Shown: positions 8,645 through 17,507 of the stretch, in pieces
Position numbering within the stretch: position 1 is the stretch's first letter
How the letters are laid out: every line of letters starts with the position of its first letter
Notes under the pieces: generated by a model
What the model was told of the DNA's origin: nothing
What the model saw: only the letters and a program-made list of their open reading frames with translations
The model's database searches: none
Position numbers and translations under genes: made by a program
Source: Sphingomonas sp.
GTDB taxonomy: Bacteria; Pseudomonadota; Alphaproteobacteria; Sphingomonadales; Sphingomonadaceae
Direction of reading: 5' to 3'
DNA: 64,000 nt
Assembly: GCF_017744835.1 (NCBI RefSeq)
Contig: NZ_JAGIAM010000001.1
Location: 930,001-994,000, forward strand

Positions 8645-8678
8645 GGGCGCGGGGGTTTGCCCTGGAGCTCCCGCGCCC
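8645..8678 (+). terminator. hairpin after tonB, possible weak terminator
   Basis: A perfect 9-bp stem GGGCGCGGG (8645-8653) / CCCGCGCCC (8670-8678) with a 16-base loop, 15 bases after the tonB stop. There is no T-run, so it may only stabilise the 3' end. Confidence 0.4.
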
Positions 8679-8694
8679 CTATCTTCTGCGCGAC

Positions 8695-9042
8695 ATGACC
8701 TTTCTTCGATATCTCTCGCCGCTGCGCGCGCTTCGCGACCTGCGAGCCTATCTTGCGAGCCGCAAGCCCTATGAGCTGTGGTTCATGATGCTGGCGCTGG
8801 TGGTGACGATGATCATCCTCGTCATGTTCGTGAAGGACTCGCACATCGAGAGTCCGTACAAGCGCAACATCATCTACGTCGAGCAATGGCCGATCACGCG
8901 CACCGACGAGCAGATCCGCGCGCAGCAGAAGATCGACCAGGCCAAGAAGCACATCGCCGAGGCGGAGCTGGAGAAGAAGCGCGCGGCGCGCCAGGCCGAG
9001 TTCAAGAGGCTCGACGACAAGCTCGAATCGTGGGGATTCTAA
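8695..9042 (+). CDS. small membrane-anchored coiled-coil protein of unknown function
   Basis: 115 residues: a basic N-terminus, one transmembrane helix (about 28-47, LWFMMLALVVTMIILVMFV) and a charged C-terminal half (about 72-111) rich in Lys/Glu/Ala with helical coiled-coil character. The end overlaps the GTG start of ribD by 13 bp, so it is probably co-transcribed with the riboflavin genes. I do not recognise a named family. Confidence 0.75.
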   Translation: MTFLRYLSPLRALRDLRAYLASRKPYELWFMMLALVVTMIILVMFVKDSHIESPYKRNIIYVEQWPITRTDEQIRAQQKIDQAKKHIAEAELEKKRAARQAEFKRLDDKLESWGF

Positions 9043-9998
9043 CCCACGACGCGCGCTGGATGGCGGCGGCGCTGGCGCTTTCGGAGCGCGGCCGCGGCCT
9101 GACCGCCCCCAATCCCAACGTCGGCTGCGTGATCGTGGCGGAGGGTCGCGTCGTCGGGCGCGGCTGGACCCAGCCCGGCGGCCGTCCGCACGCCGAGGCG
9201 ATGGCGCTGGAAGAGGCGGGCGCCAAGTCGCGCGGCGCAACTTGCTACGTCACGCTCGAACCCTGCGCGCATGCCTCGCCGCGCGGACCGGCCTGCGCCG
9301 ACCTGCTGGTGGCGGCGGGGGTGGCGCGCGTGGTGATCGCGCTCGGCGATCCCGATCCGCGCACCAACGGCAAGGGCGCGCAGCGGCTGGGCGACGCAGG
9401 TGTCGAAGTGGTCGAAGGCGCGGCCGAGGCGCCGGGCCGCACGGCGATGGCGGGGTTCCTCACGCGGCGTGCCAAGGGCCGGCCCTTCGTCACGCTCAAG
9501 CTTGCGACCTCGCTCGACGGCTGCATCGCGCTCGCCTCGGGCGCGAGCCGCTGGATCACCGGACCCGAGGCGCGCGCGCATGCGCATCTCGAGCGCGCGC
9601 GGCACGAGGGGATTCTGGTCGGCCGCGGTACCTATGAGACCGATGCGCCCAAGCTCGACGTGCGGCTGCCCGGGCTGACGCGATCGCCGCGCCGTTTCCT
9701 GCTTTCCAGCGCGGATGCGGAAGGTTGGGAGACGATCCGCACTCCCGCCGACATCGCCAGGCTCGAGGGCGTCGATCACTTGCTCGTCGAGGGCGGCGCG
9801 CAGACTGCCGCGGCCTTCCTCCGCGAAGGCCTGGTCGACCGCCTTCTTCTCTACCGCGCGCCGATTTTGATCGGCGGCGGCAAGCCTGCGCTGGGCGACA
9901 TCGGGCTTGCCGATCTTGCCGGCGCCCATGGTCGCTGGAGGCTTGCCGACACGCGCATGCTTGGCAGCGACCGCCTCGAAGTCTACGCGAGCCACTGA
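9030..9998 (+). CDS. ribD: bifunctional riboflavin deaminase/reductase RibD
   Basis: 322 residues from GTG 9030, chosen because family members begin with a short D..YM..AL.LA stretch (here HDARWMAAALALSERG); ATG 9060 would cut this off. The N-terminal zinc deaminase has HAEAMA and PCAHASPRGPAC ligands. The C-terminal reductase domain starts near 145 (RPFVTLKLATSLDGCIA). It converts the GTP-derived diaminopyrimidine to the ribitylamino-uracil phosphate. It is the first enzyme gene of ribD-ribE-ribB-ribH; the gap to ribE is one base. Confidence 0.93.
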   Translation: MGILTHDARWMAAALALSERGRGLTAPNPNVGCVIVAEGRVVGRGWTQPGGRPHAEAMALEEAGAKSRGATCYVTLEPCAHASPRGPACADLLVAAGVARVVIALGDPDPRTNGKGAQRLGDAGVEVVEGAAEAPGRTAMAGFLTRRAKGRPFVTLKLATSLDGCIALASGASRWITGPEARAHAHLERARHEGILVGRGTYETDAPKLDVRLPGLTRSPRRFLLSSADAEGWETIRTPADIARLEGVDHLLVEGGAQTAAAFLREGLVDRLLLYRAPILIGGGKPALGDIGLADLAGAHGRWRLADTRMLGSDRLEVYASH

Positions 9999-9999
9999 C

Positions 10000-10608
10000 A
10001 TGTTCACGGGAATCGTCACCGATATCGGCACCATCGCCGAAGTCCGCCGCCAGGGCGACCTGCGCGTCCGCGTCTCCACGGGCTACGACACGAGCGAGAT
10101 CGATCTCGGTGCCTCGGTCTCTTGCTCGGGCGTGTGCCTGACGGTGGTCGACAAGGCACCGGGCTCGCTCGACTTCGACGTCTCGGCCGAAACCGTCTCG
10201 CGCACCGCGGCGGACCAGTGGAGCGAAGGGCGCAGACTCAACCTCGAGCGCGCGCTGCGCCTGGGGGACGAGCTCGGCGGCCATATCGTCACCGGCCATG
10301 TCGACGGGATCGGCACGGTCGCCGAATGGCGCGAGGAAGGCGGCTCGCACCGGCTGACCATCGCCGCGGGCAAGGAGATCGCCCCCTATGTCGCGGCCAA
10401 GGGCTCGATCACCGTCGACGGCGTCTCGCTGACCGTCAACGAAGTGGGCGACACGGCCGACGGCGTCGAAATCCACCTTAACATCATTCCCCACACGGCC
10501 GCGGTCACTACATTGGGCGCGATCGAAGCGGGACGGCAGGTCAATCTCGAGATCGACGTGCTCGCCCGCTATCTGCAGCGCATGGAGTCGCTTCGTGGCA
10601 AGTCCTGA
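10000..10608 (+). CDS. ribE: riboflavin synthase alpha chain
   Basis: 202 residues starting MFTGIVTDIG, the invariant N-terminus of riboflavin synthase. It contains the two tandem lumazine-binding barrels, each with a SVSCSGVCLTV / SITVDGVSLTV element and GHVDG near the centre. It dismutates two molecules of 6,7-dimethyl-8-ribityllumazine to riboflavin and the pyrimidine precursor. It starts one base after ribD and overlaps ribB by 14 bp. Confidence 0.96.
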   Translation: MFTGIVTDIGTIAEVRRQGDLRVRVSTGYDTSEIDLGASVSCSGVCLTVVDKAPGSLDFDVSAETVSRTAADQWSEGRRLNLERALRLGDELGGHIVTGHVDGIGTVAEWREEGGSHRLTIAAGKEIAPYVAAKGSITVDGVSLTVNEVGDTADGVEIHLNIIPHTAAVTTLGAIEAGRQVNLEIDVLARYLQRMESLRGKS

Positions 10609-11731
10609 ACTAGCCCGCCTCAAGCACGGGTTCCTCTCCTCTCCCGAGGAACTGATCGACGAGGCGCGCAACGGCCGCATGTTCATCCTCGTCGACGACG
10701 AGGACCGCGAGAACGAAGGGGACCTCGTCATCCCCGCCCAGATGGCGACGCCCGACGCGATCAACTTCATGGCCAAATATGGCCGCGGGCTGATCTGCCT
10801 GGCGATGACCAAGGGCCGGGTCGACCAGCTCGGGCTCGACCTGATGAGCCGCTCGAACGGCACGCGGCACGAGACCGCGTTCACTGTGTCGATCGAGGCC
10901 AAGGAAGGCGTCACCACCGGCATCTCGGCGGCGGACCGCGCACGGACCATCTCCGTCGCGATCGACGCGTCCAAGAGCGCCGAGCATATCGTCACCCCGG
11001 GCCATGTCTTCCCGCTCGTCGCGCGCGACGGCGGCGTGCTGGTGCGCGCGGGCCATACCGAGGCCGCGGTCGACGTCGCCCGGCTGGCGGGCCTCAATCC
11101 TTCGGGCGTGATCTGCGAGATCATGAAGGACGACGGGACGATGGCGCGGATGGACGACCTCGTCGCCTTCGCCCAGTTCCACAATCTCAAGATCGGCACG
11201 ATCCGCGACCTCATCGCCTATCGCCGCCGCCACGACCATCTCGTCGAGAAACGCGCCGAGGCTCGCTTCACCAGCGACTGGGGTGGCGAGTGGACCGCCA
11301 TGACCTTCTGGAACAAGGCGACCGGCAGCGAGCAGGTGGCGCTGGTCAAGGGCAAGGTCAGCGCCGACAAGCCGACCTTGGTGCGCATGCACGCGCTCTC
11401 GCCCTTCTCCGACATCTTCGGCGAAGGCGGCGAGCGCGGCGGGCTGCTCCGCCGCTCGATGGAGATCATCGGCGAGGAAGGCTCGGGCGTGGTGGTGGTG
11501 ATCAACCGTCCGCGCGCCGACCAGTTCTCGGTCGCGCTCCAGGCCAAGGCAGGCACGCTCCAGCCCAAGGACATGGAGGAGCTGCGCGACTATGGCGTCG
11601 GCGCCACCATTCTCACCGAGCTGGGCGTGCACGACATGATCCTGCTCACCAACACCCATCACACGCTCGTGGGGCTCGACGGCTACGGCCTGTCGATCGT
11701 CGGCGAGCGTGCCATCGACCTGGATAGATAA
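10595..11731 (+). CDS. ribB: 3,4-dihydroxy-2-butanone 4-phosphate synthase with a degenerate GTP cyclohydrolase II domain
   Basis: 378 residues from GTG 10595. The N-terminal half (about 1-210) is an intact DHBP synthase with the acidic metal loop [20 protein letters not shown] and GHTEAAVD. The C-terminal half aligns to GTP cyclohydrolase II but has lost its zinc cysteines and catalytic core: where active RibA has HSECLTGD..GSLRCDCG, this protein reads [18 protein letters not shown]. So it should make only the four-carbon precursor from ribulose 5-phosphate, and GTP cyclohydrolase must be encoded elsewhere. It overlaps ribE, and its TAA shares one base with the ribH start (TAATG). Confidence 0.9.
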   Translation: MASPELARLKHGFLSSPEELIDEARNGRMFILVDDEDRENEGDLVIPAQMATPDAINFMAKYGRGLICLAMTKGRVDQLGLDLMSRSNGTRHETAFTVSIEAKEGVTTGISAADRARTISVAIDASKSAEHIVTPGHVFPLVARDGGVLVRAGHTEAAVDVARLAGLNPSGVICEIMKDDGTMARMDDLVAFAQFHNLKIGTIRDLIAYRRRHDHLVEKRAEARFTSDWGGEWTAMTFWNKATGSEQVALVKGKVSADKPTLVRMHALSPFSDIFGEGGERGGLLRRSMEIIGEEGSGVVVVINRPRADQFSVALQAKAGTLQPKDMEELRDYGVGATILTELGVHDMILLTNTHHTLVGLDGYGLSIVGERAIDLDR

Positions 11732-12150
11732 TGGCCCGTGTTCTCATCGTCGAAGCTCGTTTCTACGCGCACCTGAACGACCTGCTGCTCGACGGCGCGC
11801 GCACTGCGCTGCAGGAGGCAGGGCACGATTATGAAGTCGTAACCGTGCCCGGCGCGCTCGAAGTGCCCGGCGCCATCTCGCTCGCGGCAGACACCGGCCA
11901 GTACGACGCCTATGTCGCGCTGGGCATGGTGATCCGCGGCGAGACCTATCACTTCGAGATCGTCTCGAACGAAAGCGCGCGCGGCATCATGGCGCTGGCG
12001 CTCGATGGGCTGCCGATCGGCAACGGCATCCTGACGGTCGAGAACGAGGAACAGGCTTTGGTCCGCGCTGATCCCGAGCAGAAGGACAAGGGCGGCGAGG
12101 CGGCCAAGGCCGCGCTCGCGATGCTGGCGCTAAGGGAGCGGTTCGCCTGA
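11731..12150 (+). CDS. ribH: 6,7-dimethyl-8-ribityllumazine synthase
   Basis: 139 residues, typical for the pentameric or decameric lumazine synthase. Motifs: [11 protein letters not shown] around the substrate pocket, [16 protein letters not shown] with the catalytic His of the GETYHFE segment, and [12 protein letters not shown]. It condenses RibB's four-carbon unit with the ribitylaminouracil. It is the last recognisable rib gene, with a one-base overlap to ribB. Most bacteria call this gene ribH; some alphaproteobacterial papers use ribE. Confidence 0.95.
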   Translation: MARVLIVEARFYAHLNDLLLDGARTALQEAGHDYEVVTVPGALEVPGAISLAADTGQYDAYVALGMVIRGETYHFEIVSNESARGIMALALDGLPIGNGILTVENEEQALVRADPEQKDKGGEAAKAALAMLALRERFA

Positions 12151-12151
12151 G

Positions 12152-12595
12152 ATGAGGGAGCCGCCGCCCACTCGCTACCGGATCGTGGAGCGCGGGCGGC
12201 GCCTCGAAGTCATCGACACCTGGAACGGCGAGCGGCCGGTCGCGCCGCGGCCGCCCGCGCAGTTCGCTGGCCCAGGCAAGCGGCAGACCCCGCCGATGCT
12301 GCGCCGGCTCGGGACCGGCGACGGCAGCAGCTTCACCACCAGCGCGCTCTACGACGCCAAGGGCCCGCGCACGCTCAAGCTCGACTATGCCGCAGTGACG
12401 CGGCTCAAGCGGTTGCGCTTCGTCGTGGCGATCGCAGTCGCGGGGCTGGTCGCGCTCGCCTTCTATCGGCTGTGGCTGGTGCCGGTCGTCTTCGTCATGT
12501 TGGCGAACGACAAGGTCCGCACCGGCATCCGCGGGGCGATCACGCGCTACCTCGACGGCTTTCAGGCCGCGCGCGATTCATCGAGCAGCGGATAG
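12152..12595 (+). CDS. hypothetical membrane protein following ribH
   Basis: 147 residues. A Pro/Arg-rich cytoplasmic N-terminal segment (1-85) is followed by a hydrophobic stretch (about 89-118, FVVAIAVAGLVALAFY then WLVPVVFVML) that could make one or two short membrane helices, and a polar tail. No family is recognised. It starts one base after the ribH stop, so it belongs to the same transcript. The 3' end overlaps the convergent ene-reductase by 34 bp. Confidence 0.65.
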   Translation: MREPPPTRYRIVERGRRLEVIDTWNGERPVAPRPPAQFAGPGKRQTPPMLRRLGTGDGSSFTTSALYDAKGPRTLKLDYAAVTRLKRLRFVVAIAVAGLVALAFYRLWLVPVVFVMLANDKVRTGIRGAITRYLDGFQAARDSSSSG

Positions 12596-13647
12596 TCGGT
12601 ATAGCCCTTGGCGCCCGGGCTGTAGAAGGTCGCGGCGTCGGGCGTGTTGAGCGGGGCGCCGGTGCGCAGCCGAGTCACCAGATCGGCATTGGCGATGAAC
12701 GGCCGGCCGAAGGCGATCGCATCGGCATTTCCCGAATCGAGCTCGGCCTGGGCGCGCGCCAGGTCGTAATCCTGGTTGAGCACCAACGGGCGCTGGAACA
12801 CCTTGCGGATCGCGGGCGAGATGCGCGGCTGTTCGCTCTTGCCGAAGGTGCCGTCGGGCGTCTGCTCGCGCAGCTCGAGGAAGGCGATGCCGGCGTCCGA
12901 CAGAAATTTGGCCGCGGGCACGAACACGGCTTCGGGATCCGAATCCTCCACGCCCTGCGAATTGCCGTTGGGCGAGAAGCGCACGGCGGTGCGGTCCGCG
13001 CCTGCCTCGTCGATCAGCCGCTGCACGGCCTCGCGCAGCAGCCGCCCGCGGTTCTCGGGGCTGCCGCCATAATCGTCGTTGCGGTGATTGCTGTTCGAGC
13101 GCAGGAACTGGTCGATCAGATAGCCATTGGCGGCGTGGAGCTGGACCCCGTCGAAGCCGGCGCGCAGCGCGTTGCGCGTCGCAGCCGAATAATCGTCGAG
13201 CACGCGCGCGATGTCGTCGAGCGTGGCCGGGCGCGCCTCCACATAGGGGTTGGGGCCGACATGGCCCGGCCGCGGCGGTGCAGTCGTCGCCGAGCTGGAG
13301 AGCGGCTGCATGCCGATCACGTCGGGGCGCGACAGTCGGCCCATGTGCCAGAGCTGCGCGAAGATGCGGCCGCCGGCCTGGTGCACGGCCTCGGTCACCG
13401 GCTTCCACGCCTCGACCTGCGCCTCGGTCCAGAGGCCGGGCGCATTGGGCCAGCCCAATCCTTCGCGGCTGATGCCCGTCCCTTCGGAGATGATCAGCCC
13501 GGCGCCCGCACGCTGGACATAATAATCGGCCATGATCGGCACCGGCACATGATCGTCGGTGGCGCGGGCGCGCGTGAGCGGCGCCATCAGGATGCGATTG
13601 GGTGCGGCGATGGCGCCGAGGGCGATCGAGTCGAAAAGGCTGGGCAT
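12562..13647 (-). CDS. old yellow enzyme-family alkene reductase
   Basis: 361 residues, TIM-barrel FMN enzyme of the NADH:flavin oxidoreductase family (NemA-like). Diagnostic stretches: NRILMAPLTRARA at the N-terminus, ISEGTGISREG, FAQLWHMGRLS, and the FMN/substrate region HAANGYLIDQFLRS followed by DDYGGSPENRGR. It reduces activated C=C bonds or nitro/nitrate esters with NAD(P)H in the cytosol. It is divergent from a DMT permease gene (68-base gap). Confidence 0.92.
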   Translation of the reverse strand: MPSLFDSIALGAIAAPNRILMAPLTRARATDDHVPVPIMADYYVQRAGAGLIISEGTGISREGLGWPNAPGLWTEAQVEAWKPVTEAVHQAGGRIFAQLWHMGRLSRPDVIGMQPLSSSATTAPPRPGHVGPNPYVEARPATLDDIARVLDDYSAATRNALRAGFDGVQLHAANGYLIDQFLRSNSNHRNDDYGGSPENRGRLLREAVQRLIDEAGADRTAVRFSPNGNSQGVEDSDPEAVFVPAAKFLSDAGIAFLELREQTPDGTFGKSEQPRISPAIRKVFQRPLVLNQDYDLARAQAELDSGNADAIAFGRPFIANADLVTRLRTGAPLNTPDAATFYSPGAKGYTDYPLLDESRAA

Positions 13648-13715
13648 GCGGGGAACCCCTCTTCGTTGTGGCGGCTTGGGTGTGACGGGGCCCAGATAGG
13701 ACGCTACAGGGGGCC

Positions 13716-14660
13716 ATGCACCAGAACCGGTCTCAAAGAAAAACTAATCCGTCGCAAAGCGAAGGACCGCCGGCAGCCGCGCTCGTCGCAGTGGCGCTCG
13801 CCAATATCGCGCTCGCCTTCGGACCGCTGTTCGTTCGGCTCGCCGACGTCGGCCCGGTCGCCGCGGGCTTCTGGCGGTTGAGCCTGGCGACGCCGGTGCT
13901 GCTCGGCATCGCCTTTGCCACGGGCGGCAAGCCGATCGCCTCGGCCAGGGGGCTGTGGGGCGTGCTCGCGATCGCCGGCGTGGCCTTCGCCGGCGACCTG
14001 GCGAGCTGGCACATCGGAATCGTGCGCACCACGCTCGCCAATTCGACTCTGTTCGGCAATTCGGCGACCTTCATCTATCCGATCTACGGCTTCATCGCCG
14101 CGCGCATGTGGCCGACCAAGCCGCAGGCGGCGGCGCTGCTGCTTGCTGCGATAGGCGGGGGGCTGCTGCTCGGGCGTTCGGCCGAGCTGTCGTCGCGGCA
14201 TCTCGCGGGCGACCTCTTCTGCCTGCTCGCCGGCGTGCTCTACGCCGTCTACTTCATCTTCATGGCCCGGGCGCGCGAGGCGATGGCGCCGGTGCCCGCA
14301 CTCGCGCTCTCCTCGATCGCCACCATCCCGCCGCTGCTGATGCTCGCCTTCGCGCTGGGCGAGCAGGTGATGCCGCACAATTGGTGGCCGCTGATCGCGC
14401 TCGCGGTGGTGAGCCAGCTCATCGGCCAGGGGCTGATGATCTATGCGCTTGGTCATCTCTCGCCGCTGATCGTCGGCATCGCGCTGCTGATCCAGCCGGT
14501 GGTGGCGGCGACGCTCGGCTGGATCATCTATGACGAGCGCCTCGCCGCGGCCGACCTGTTCGGCGCGCTGCTTGTCGCCGTGGCGCTGGTGCTGGTGCGC
14601 GGCGGCGCGAAGAAGCCGGAGGCGCTTGCACCTGGGGCTGAGGAGCGTAAATCGGGCTGA
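13716..14660 (+). CDS. EamA/DMT-family permease
   Basis: 314 residues with about ten hydrophobic helices forming two EamA repeats (roughly 20-150 and 165-300). Typical segments are NIALAFGPLFVRLA with FWRLSLATPVLL after it, and LLIQPVVAATLGWIIYDE at the end of the second repeat. It likely exports a metabolite or amino-acid derivative; the substrate is unknown. Its stop overlaps the coq9 start by one base (TGATGG), so the two are co-translated. Confidence 0.88.
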   Translation: MHQNRSQRKTNPSQSEGPPAAALVAVALANIALAFGPLFVRLADVGPVAAGFWRLSLATPVLLGIAFATGGKPIASARGLWGVLAIAGVAFAGDLASWHIGIVRTTLANSTLFGNSATFIYPIYGFIAARMWPTKPQAAALLLAAIGGGLLLGRSAELSSRHLAGDLFCLLAGVLYAVYFIFMARAREAMAPVPALALSSIATIPPLLMLAFALGEQVMPHNWWPLIALAVVSQLIGQGLMIYALGHLSPLIVGIALLIQPVVAATLGWIIYDERLAAADLFGALLVAVALVLVRGGAKKPEALAPGAEERKSG

Positions 14661-15316
14661 TGGACCTCGCAGACGCCACGCTCGACGAACTGCGCGAGGC
14701 GCTCGCCCCCGCGCTCGCCGCCAATGCCGCCTTCGACGGGTGGAATACGCGCGCGCTCGACGCCACCGCCGATTCGATGGGCGTCGACCGTGACGTGGCG
14801 CATCTTGCCCTTCCCGACGGCGCAGTCGGCATGATCGATGCCTGGTTCGCCAGCGTCGACCGGGCGATGGCGGCGCGCTTCACGCCCGAGGCACTCGCCG
14901 CGATGAAGATCCGTCAGCGTATCGCCGCGCTGGTCGAGGCACGGCTCGACGTGCTCGCCGCCAACCGCGAAGCGCTGCGCCGCGCCGCCGCCGTGCTGGC
15001 GATGCCGCAGAACGCCGTGCGCGCCGCCCGGCTCGGCTGGCGCTCGGCCGACGTCATGTGGCGCCTCGCCGGCGACACCGCGACCGATTACAATCATTAC
15101 ACCAAGCGCGCGCTGCTCGGCTCGATCTATGCCGCGACCATCGCGGTGTTCCTGCAGGACGAGAGCGAAGGCTGGGCGGATACGCGTGCCTTCCTCGCGC
15201 GCCGCATCGACGACGTGATGCGCTTCGAAAAGGCCAAGGCCGGCTTCCTCGCGCGCACCGCCAACCGGCCGAGCCTCTCCCGCTTCGTCGGGCGCCTGCG
15301 CTATCCGGTGGTTTGA
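14660..15316 (+). CDS. coq9: COQ9-family ubiquinone biosynthesis protein
   Basis: 218 residues. The bacterial COQ9 fold is a TetR-like helical bundle whose C-terminal domain binds the lipid quinone intermediate. Visible: the FDGWNTRALDATADSMGVD helix-turn-helix-like N-terminal part, then RLGWRSADVMWRLAGDTATD and YNHYTKRALLGSIYAAT, which match the COQ9 signature with the W-R-aGD-s-tD-yNhYTKR pattern. In mitochondria COQ9 assists Coq7 hydroxylation. It is directly downstream of the DMT permease gene. Confidence 0.9.
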   Translation: MDLADATLDELREALAPALAANAAFDGWNTRALDATADSMGVDRDVAHLALPDGAVGMIDAWFASVDRAMAARFTPEALAAMKIRQRIAALVEARLDVLAANREALRRAAAVLAMPQNAVRAARLGWRSADVMWRLAGDTATDYNHYTKRALLGSIYAATIAVFLQDESEGWADTRAFLARRIDDVMRFEKAKAGFLARTANRPSLSRFVGRLRYPVV

Positions 15317-15351
15317 GCCCGGACGAAGGTAGCGCTGGCGTTGTTCGGACG

Positions 15352-15370
15352 TTATTGATAATGACTCGCA
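15352..15370 (+). promoter_or_regulatory. Fur-like box upstream of feoAB
   Basis: The 7-1-7 element TGATAAT G ACTCGCA (15356-15370) has one perfect Fur half-site and a partial second half, as common for alphaproteobacterial Fur sites. It covers the upstream ATG at 15361, which favours ATG 15373 as the real feoA start. Confidence 0.45.
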
Positions 15371-15372
15371 GC

Positions 15373-15648
15373 ATGAATATCGCCGCTGCGATTCCCGTCC
15401 CCGTCCGGCTCGCCCGAATCCCCCGTCAGCATCCGGCGAGGGTCACTGCCGTCGATTGGCATGTGCTGTCCGAGCCCGAGGCGCGCCGCCTGCGCGAGCT
15501 GGGGCTGGACGAAGGCGTGGAGGTCGAGCTGCTCCACCGCTCGGGCATCTTCGGCGGCCCCGTCGCCTGCCGGATCGGCCGCATGACCGTGGCGCTGCGC
15601 CGCCATGTCGCGGCCGCGATTCACGTCTCGCCGAACGCCGGGCGATGA
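15373..15648 (+). CDS. feoA: ferrous iron transport protein A
   Basis: 91 residues from ATG 15373 (95 if ATG 15361). SH3-like FeoA domain: RLRELGLDEGVEVELLHRSG, FGGPVACRIGRMTVALRR and a final A..I.V strand. FeoA binds and modulates the GTPase FeoB in the cytoplasm. The stop overlaps the feoB start as ATGA. Start choice rests on a Fur-like box covering the upstream ATG. Confidence 0.93.
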   Translation: MNIAAAIPVPVRLARIPRQHPARVTAVDWHVLSEPEARRLRELGLDEGVEVELLHRSGIFGGPVACRIGRMTVALRRHVAAAIHVSPNAGR

Positions 15649-17495
15649 ACCAGGCCCCGCTGGTTGCGCTGGTCGGCAACCCCAATGCCGGCAAGAGCGC
15701 GCTGTTCAACGCGCTCACCGGCGCGCGCCAGAAGGTCGGCAATTATCCGGGCGTGACGGTCGAGCGCCATTCGGGCCGGTTCGCGCTTCCCGACGGGCGG
15801 CCGATCGAACTGCTCGACCTGCCCGGTACCTACAGCCTCGATCCCTCGAGCCCCGACGAGCAGGTCACGCGCGACGTGCTCGTGGGTCGGCAGGAAGGCG
15901 AGCGGCTGCCCGACGCGATCGTCGTGGTGGTCGACGCGTCGAACCTCGACAATCACCTGCGCTTCACCCTCCAGCTGATCGCACTCGGTTTGCCCCTGGT
16001 GGTCGCGCTCAACATGGTCGACCTCGCCGAGCGCGACGGGTTGGTGCTCGACGCCGAGGCGCTGTCGCGCGAGCTCGGCGTGCCGGTGGTCCCCACCGTC
16101 GCGGTGCGCCGCCGCGGGCTCGATGCGCTCAAGGATGCGCTCGGCGACGTCGTGCGGGGCATCCACAAGGTGCGCGCGGGTTCGGGCGTGCAGCACGACA
16201 TCGTCACGCTCCAGCGCCGCGCGCGCCAGATCGCCACGGCGGTGACCGTATCCGAGACCGCCGCGCGCCGCTGGACGCACCGCTTCGACGCCGTCGCGCT
16301 CCACCCGGTCGCCGGCCCGGTGCTGCTGCTCGGGCTGCTCTTCGTCATGTTCCAGTCGGTCTTCGCCTGGGCCGAGGCGCCAATGGGCTGGATCCAGGAC
16401 GGCATGGCGTGGCTCGCCGAGGCGATCGGCGCGCTGCTGCCCGCGGGCTTCGTCCACGATTTCATCGTCCAGGGGCTGATTGCCGGCGTCGGCGCGGTGG
16501 TGGTGTTCCTGCCGCAGATCCTGATCCTGTTCGCCTTCATCCTCGTGCTCGAGGCCTCGGGCTATATGGTCCGCGCCGCTTTCCTGATGGACCGGGTGAT
16601 GGCGAGCGTCGGACTTTCGGGCCGCGCCTTCATCCCGCTGCTGTCGAGCTTCGCCTGCGCGGTGCCCGGTATCATGGCGACGCGCACCATCGCCGACGAG
16701 AAGGACCGGCTCACCACGATCCTGATCGCGCCGTTGATGACCTGCTCGGCGCGGCTGCCGGTCTACACCATCATCATCGGCGCGATGATCCCGAACCGCA
16801 CGGTGTTTCCCGGCATCGGGCTGCAGGGGCTGGTGCTGTTCGCCCTCTATCTGCTCGGCATCGCGGGCGCCTTCGCCGTCGCGCTGGTGCTTCGCCGCAC
16901 CGTCACCCGCGGCGCGACCTCGGGCTTCATGATGGAGATGCCGAAGTACCAGCTGCCCCGGCTACGCGACATCGGCCTGGGGCTGTGGCAGCGCGCCGAG
17001 ATCTTCCTCAAGCGCGCCGGCACCACCATCGCCGCGACCGTCGCGATCCTCTGGCTGCTCGCGAGCTTCCCCCAGGCGCCCGAGGGCGCGCGGCAGAGCG
17101 AATATTCGATCGCCGGCCGCATCGCGAGCGGGATCGAGGTCGTCGTCCGCCCGATCGGCTTCAACCACGACATTTCGCTCGCGCTCCTCCCCGCCATGGC
17201 GGCGCGCGAGGCCGCGGTGGCGGCGATCGGCACCGTCTATGCGGTCGACAATCCCGAGGATGCGCACGGCGACGCGACGATCCGCGAGAATCTGCGCGCG
17301 CGCTGGACGCTGCCGACGGCGCTCGCCTTCCTGATGTGGTTCGTCTTCGCGCCGCAGTGCATCTCGACGATCGCCGTGACCCGGCGCGAGACCAACGGCT
17401 GGAAATGGCCCGCCTTCATGGTTGGCTATTTGTTCGCGCTGGCCTACATCGCAGCAGGTATCACATACTGGAGCGCAGTCGCTCTGGGGCTTTAG
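15645..17495 (+). CDS. feoB: ferrous iron transporter FeoB
   Basis: 616 residues, at the short end of the family (E. coli 773). The N-terminal G domain has G1 GNPNAGKS (11-18), the G3 DLPGTYSL and G4 NMVDLAE motifs. A GDI-like linker precedes the membrane part (about 220-616) with two Gate repeats; SSFACAVPGIMATRTI and LTTILIAPLMTCSARLPVY carry the conserved Cys-Pro/Cys-Ser pore residues. It imports Fe2+ across the inner membrane. No feoC follows; a 12-base gap leads to ssb. Confidence 0.95.
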   Translation: MNQAPLVALVGNPNAGKSALFNALTGARQKVGNYPGVTVERHSGRFALPDGRPIELLDLPGTYSLDPSSPDEQVTRDVLVGRQEGERLPDAIVVVVDASNLDNHLRFTLQLIALGLPLVVALNMVDLAERDGLVLDAEALSRELGVPVVPTVAVRRRGLDALKDALGDVVRGIHKVRAGSGVQHDIVTLQRRARQIATAVTVSETAARRWTHRFDAVALHPVAGPVLLLGLLFVMFQSVFAWAEAPMGWIQDGMAWLAEAIGALLPAGFVHDFIVQGLIAGVGAVVVFLPQILILFAFILVLEASGYMVRAAFLMDRVMASVGLSGRAFIPLLSSFACAVPGIMATRTIADEKDRLTTILIAPLMTCSARLPVYTIIIGAMIPNRTVFPGIGLQGLVLFALYLLGIAGAFAVALVLRRTVTRGATSGFMMEMPKYQLPRLRDIGLGLWQRAEIFLKRAGTTIAATVAILWLLASFPQAPEGARQSEYSIAGRIASGIEVVVRPIGFNHDISLALLPAMAAREAAVAAIGTVYAVDNPEDAHGDATIRENLRARWTLPTALAFLMWFVFAPQCISTIAVTRRETNGWKWPAFMVGYLFALAYIAAGITYWSAVALGL

Positions 17496-17507
17496 GAGCG
17501 GTTTTCG

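Noticed and set aside
8631..9029. FMN riboswitch before the rib operon
   Set aside because: The region is occupied by a small membrane-protein gene and lacks the conserved RFN element blocks.
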